Assembly (NCBI GenBank): GCA_000444245.1
Contig: ATSW01000811.1
Location: 1 to 23,130, forward strand
Direction: 5' to 3'
Source of the DNA: Botryllus schlosseri
Lineage: Eukaryota > Chordata > Ascidiacea > Stolidobranchia > Styelidae
DNA length: 23,130 bases
Shown: one piece after another, positions 12,301 through 18,300 of the stretch
Position numbering within the stretch: position 1 is the first letter of the stretch
Layout of the letters: the number at the start of each line of letters is the position of its first letter
Translations under genes and position numbers: made by a program
The notes under the pieces: model-generated
The model's input: the letters and a program-made list of their open reading frames with translations, nothing else
Database searches by the model: none
What the model was told of the DNA's origin: nothing

Positions 12301-15300
12301 TATAAAAGATGTGAATAAGAAGCATACGCACTAATCCGTAACACAGGATAATATAATATAAAAAGGACAAGCGATGAAAATGAAGTGACATGTGCCTGTA
12401 GGCGGAGTCAATATAGTAAATGGTGGCCTGGTAATGTCAAGTGCTGACCATAAAAAGTGTTAGGCCTACTCTAAATACTGTCAGTCACGTATTAAAATTG
12501 TTGAAACAAAACTGTTCATTGAATACAATATTGCAGAAAGTCTACCATCTTAGTTTAGAAAAAAATCGGGCATTTGTTCTGCAAAGCTTAAGAACCTACA
12601 AGAATCTGCACGATATTCCACGAACCTGTATGTTAAGATTGGAAATGTTGTTGAGATACTCCACCACTTGTTCTACTTGGGTTGCATTTAAAGCTGATAC
12701 GTTTGCAGTAGCAAAATCAAGCTCTTCCAAAGTAGTGCCGCTCAATGGCTAAGATACAATTCAAGTTATTAGATTTTTGACCGTACAAGTTAGGGATCAG
12801 ACAATTTCTGTATTTGTGAGTTTCCACTATATCAATTGGATTGGATACAGATTCAGAACAGCTGTTTTTGGTATCAGAGATAGAACTGTCACGGCCAGCT
12901 GTGGATAAGAATATGGAATGAAGATCCCGGATAACCCCGAATTTCTGCGTGACTCCAAAGAATCGCAGACAGTACAAGAAATCAATAGAGATCTGGACAT
13001 ATTCAATATGAATGCCTGTATTTGATGTAGATCTTAAGATCGAATCCGTAACTGGATTTCGACTTAACCATTATCTCTGATACACTTACGAAAATACTCA
13101 CGGCAGATATCGCTGAATCAATAGAATTACATTTCGAAACTCTCAGTGATGCTGCGTTATAATAGTCTTCGGTTGAACACAGAATAGAGGCGAGTGATAT
13201 GTTTTCATCATCTATATTGAAAACAGAATGGTCAATGATGAATGGTAAAATGAAATCTAAGAAATGCAAGTTTTTCGAGAGCTGAAATATCAGTAACACG
13301 ATATTGATACGATGCTGCTATGAACAAATATCTTTATTTTATAAAGGCTTTTATATGACTCTATGACATGATATGCTATACTACTACCCGAGATATCCTC
13401 TGTCAAGGAACAATTCTTCACAGATAATGTAATGAAGGTCCATCCAGGCTCGGGTTATGATTAGCGTCTATGTAAGGTTTTAATGTAAGTCTAGAGTAGC
13501 AATTGGACTTTTGCGTCCTATTGATATTGCCAATTGGCCCATATCCACAATTACCAAGCCCTTAGAACGCAAGACTTGTCAAATCGTACCTGTATATGAG
13601 TGAAATATATACGTACCTGAGCATTTTTCTTCCGAATACGTGTTAAGTCCAGGCTGCGTAGGTGGAAACGTATATCCCGAAATTGACTGTTTCTCACTGC
13701 AGCTATCTTGTATCACGACGATAACACGTCATTACCAACAGGGAACATACTATTATCAATAGTTTACCGCTTGAATTAGCTTTTAGTTTGGGATTTACAA
13801 TCAATGGCAAGACAGACGAAAGGAATGATTTGGACTTGTAAAGAATGGATTCTGAATATATGGGGTCATAATTTAATTACTGAAATCCGATCAAGGTTGG
13901 AAAGCTGGACATGGACATTTTAAAATCATATAGGGTTGGATCAAACTGTGATTCTAGTCCAAAGCTTACATCTCGACACAACAACAACAACTGAATCAAT
14001 AATATTTAGCTTGAATACAGAACAGGATTTGAAAGGGACATAAGCTTATTATTGTAGTTAGGCTATACATTAAAATTAGGCTATGTGAAGACATTATTTT
14101 CAATAAATCTTCAATTCCAGTCTGTTGATTTGCATTTGGACGTAACAACAATCAACTTTACAACTTTCAAGTCAAATCTATAGTACGGAACATGAATTAC
14201 CAATGCTATCGACATATGATATACGACCAAATCAGCATTCATCACTGAAAATTATCAAGACCATGTGACACCAGATAGCACATAAGAACCAACAAAGGTC
14301 GACATACATGGTACTAAACTTTCATTCAAGGGTGATGAAACCGTAGTGAGTCGGTCAACAGGTTCTGTATTGGTTGTTAAAAGTCTGTCACTGGCCGACG
14401 AAGTAGATTCAGATGTTGTGGCTGCTTCCGTACTTGAAGCACCTGATTGAAGAATCCTAGATTCAGCTGATCCAGTCACAACCGCGGGAAAACGGGCTGA
14501 GCTAGGTTCCACATGCATTATCGATGTTAATGTACCTGATGTTGAAATGATCTCGACCAATGTTCCCTCTAACTGTGACGAGTCTGCGCACACTCACTCA
14601 CTTACTGCGCACACCCTTGGACAACAGTGCATAACAACTAAAAACAAGTCAGCACTTCGGATTTTTTGTGCGCAACTTAGATTTTTTGTGCGCAGACACC
14701 GTGTCAGCACTGCGCATTTGTGCACGTGCACAGCTTAGAGGGAACATTGGTCTTCACAGTAGTAATATTAAAAATGGCAGTGATTTGTTCAACGGTAGTT
14801 GTTTCAACGGATATTTCTGTTGACAAGTTACTATTGCCTGACAGGACAGTTGATTTTATAGCCGTTGTAATTGGCTTCAGCAATTTTGCGTTGGTCAAGA
14901 AGATGCATCTTGCAATGATCTTTATCTATGCAACTGAATAGAAATTTGCAATGATGTCCAAGCTTATCAATATCGTTAGGAATAACAGTGATTGTTGGTA
15001 CATAAAACTCCTATTTTTATTGATTATGAGAGCACTTGCTTTCATATTGAAGAAGTTGGAGTCGGAGTCGGAGTCAGAAGTATTTTTACAAACTCCGACT
15101 CCGACTCCGGCCAGTATTTTTTAACGACTCTGACTCCGATTCCATGGAGTACTAATTTTTTTTTGAGATTCCGACTCCACAGCGCTGGTCGATACTCAAA
15201 CATTGTCATATGGATAAACGAATTTGTTTCATATCTCAAGGGGATAAAGTTAGAATGCATAGTTTAACAAATAAGTGTTGTTGGGAGTAGCCGGTCTAGA

Positions 15301-18300
15301 AAATATTCGAAGTATTAAAAACGTCAAGTTTAAGAAAAAGAATATATGCCAAACTGCAGCAACCAACTGTGCAAAAACGATAGCGAAATAGCGAGGACGT
15401 AGCAATATCAGACATTCGGCACGGAGCCGAGTGTGGCTACAGACAGTCTAATCCTTCAGTTACCTAGATTCTCGTATTTAGCCCGAGATAATCCAGCACC
15501 GCAATCCCGGCGGACACAATCAAGTGCCACTGTTTTGACAAAACGGCTCGTCAAAAACCAGGCAAACATCCCCAACCGATTCGAATAATCGGGGCGAACA
15601 GATGCTTTAAGCTTAATGTACTATTTTTAGCATTCTATGGCGCGCAAAACTGTCGAGACGGTACGATTTCGCGCCGTCGAGAAAGACCGTTCATTTTTTC
15701 AATTCGTTTGACTCAGAGGCGACATTGGTCAAAATCCGTCTACCTAGTTTGTGCCCGGATCATTCATATTGTGATATCTGTGATATCATGTTTAGTGATA
15801 CGACTGTTTATGTACAAAGTTCAAAGTCAGCTGAAAACAGTTGGGTTTATAAACTGAAATCGATGCACTTACTGTTTCTGGACTTACTTGAGTTCAAACA
15901 GCTGTATGCAACATTGAGATATTTATCCGTGCCCACACAAGGGTCATCAGGGAAGAGGTCACCTGGTTTAACAGGACATTCGGATCGTCCGTTACACAAA
16001 TCGGATACAATTGACAACGATTCGTTCGAATGACACCCTTCCACGGCACTTTCCACATTGCACTGGCTGAAAGGAAAATTCGCAAAAGATTTGGTTCAGG
16101 GTCTTCAAATCACTGAATTACGTTAATTTACAACACTGTGACAAAACTGCTCACTTTCTGATCTCGACAAATTGCAATATTTATGGCAGTTACTAATGTA
16201 GTTATTCAAAATTGGGAGGGCCAACTTTTAGCTAGAATTATTTATAAATTTCATGTAGTAGAGTTTGCCACTGACTATCAAGATTCTATCGCAGGCGGAA
16301 TGGTATCATAAAGTAAGACGATTGATTTCTTTGTGAAAGTACGATTGCATTAAAATGTTATAAGGATTATGACATAAACTGAACATTTGCTAGCAAGGAA
16401 CAGTACGCGGTATCAAGTTAAACCTCTGATTTGTAATTTCCCCGCTCATTATTACATCACAAGGGGGCCAATTAGCTGAACTCTTCATTGCCTCACAAGT
16501 TACCCACACCTAGCCCGTAGTTATTGGATATATTAGCATGATTGATAAAATCCCCTGCCATGTCGTATGTCTTGTCATCAGCAGATAATGCTACCTCGTA
16601 GGACATAGAGGCGGGCAACATACGGCCCGCGACGGGATTTTGAGCAGCCCGCAGAAAGTTTCCGGTCTTGTATGATAATGATAATGTGGCCCCCGCTAGT
16701 CTGCATACATTTACGAGCAAACGTTTTCGACCATGAACATTACCAAGACAAAGCTTCATTACATTCTAACTGACGTTCACGTGCAACCTTTAACGGTTTT
16801 TACTTCCGACATGCAGCCAGCTATCAACTTTGATCTTCGTGGCGAGATAGCGTAGTGGTACAATTCCACAGCTGCAACACCAATGAGTTGCGGGTTTGAG
16901 TCCGACCGAGGTCGACTCCAGAATTCCTACCTGGTTTATCTAGGCTCTTCCTCGCCATGTCATCCGTGTGTCTTATAAAAGCCTAGGAGTGGGCCGTGCT
17001 ACAAGTCGGCAGCTACGGAATAAAATTGAAGAAAAATTGGCCTGGTGTAAATGATCATAGTAGTCGACAAACATCATGAAAAGCGAAAACAAACTTTGAT
17101 CGAAATTGTGTCATTGACTTCAACATCTATTAAAGTAGGCCTGCATTACGTTGATAAATGCATTAAATACTGTACTTGGTCTCTATGTTTTAAACTTGAA
17201 GTTGACATTAAATACGATTTATTCCTTGTAATAGGCGGTTATATACGCGATTAATGTTCGAGTCAGGAATCCAGCCCGTCCAGTACTTTATTTTCCCTTA
17301 TCCGACCCACCGACTGGAGAAGTTTCCCGCCCCTGTCGTGAGAGGATGATAATCATCATACCGCTTGGTTTGAAATAGTATCAGTTTTTATGCTCGATGC
17401 TTAGTTAAATGGTTATGCTTAGTTTACCCTAGTGTACATGTTGCTTTTAGTCGAGTACGATTTCGTCAAAGATAACATGGAATATTTCGCATCAAATCAA
17501 TAGCCAGCGAAGGTTTCTGAAATACATTGTAAACAATCTGATTTTTCGCGTTACTCGTAACGTCAGTTCGCAGAAGGTTACTCGCAATCGACTAGACATT
17601 GATGCAGTGATCACCACCGTGTCAGCTTACGGATATTTTGGGTTTTTAGTTTTATAGCATCATTTCAATACAGCACCACATTATCACAAAATTCATATGC
17701 TTATGAGGCTGCACCTCATACACAGGTACAGAACTTCAATATACAATTGAATAGTATATTCATATTGAAATGAACCACAATATTTTCGGCTGACACTCGT
17801 CAGGGGTAGGCCTAATCGTCAGCAACTAGTAGAGAATTTATAAGAACATCGTATATCAACAATCGTAGCACAAAATATGACGTCACCAGCATGAAATGTC
17901 GAATACGAGAGCGTTCAATGTACTATTTTTAGATGATACACGAACTCTTTTATTTGACACAGCCTTGGCTGGTGTATTCTGATTTGTGTTACGATTGTTG
18001 ATGTACGAAATTCTTTTGAATTCTGTACTAGTTGATGACGATTAGCCCTGACGAGTGTCAGCCGAAAATATTCGGGTTCGTTTCAATATGAATATACCAT
18101 TCAATTGTATATTGAAGTTCTGTACCTCCAAGAAGCTGTTGAAATACGAAAAAAGGAACATCAACACTGCGCAATGCACAACCACACTACAGTGAAGGAA
18201 TGACGACCTCATCTAACCATCTGATTAGATTATTGTTGCATCACAGTACACAAATATGACGTATCCTACGTTTAGTAGTGTAGCGTGTGACCACAGTGTC

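Noticed and set aside
12441-12752. 103-codon plus-strand frame
   Set aside because: Antisense to the GAIN exon 12626-12748, which has splice sites and conserved helix pattern on the minus strand.
16841-16914. tRNA gene
   Set aside because: A and B boxes are good but the acceptor stem does not close and the sequence continues into a SINE body flanked by a target duplication.
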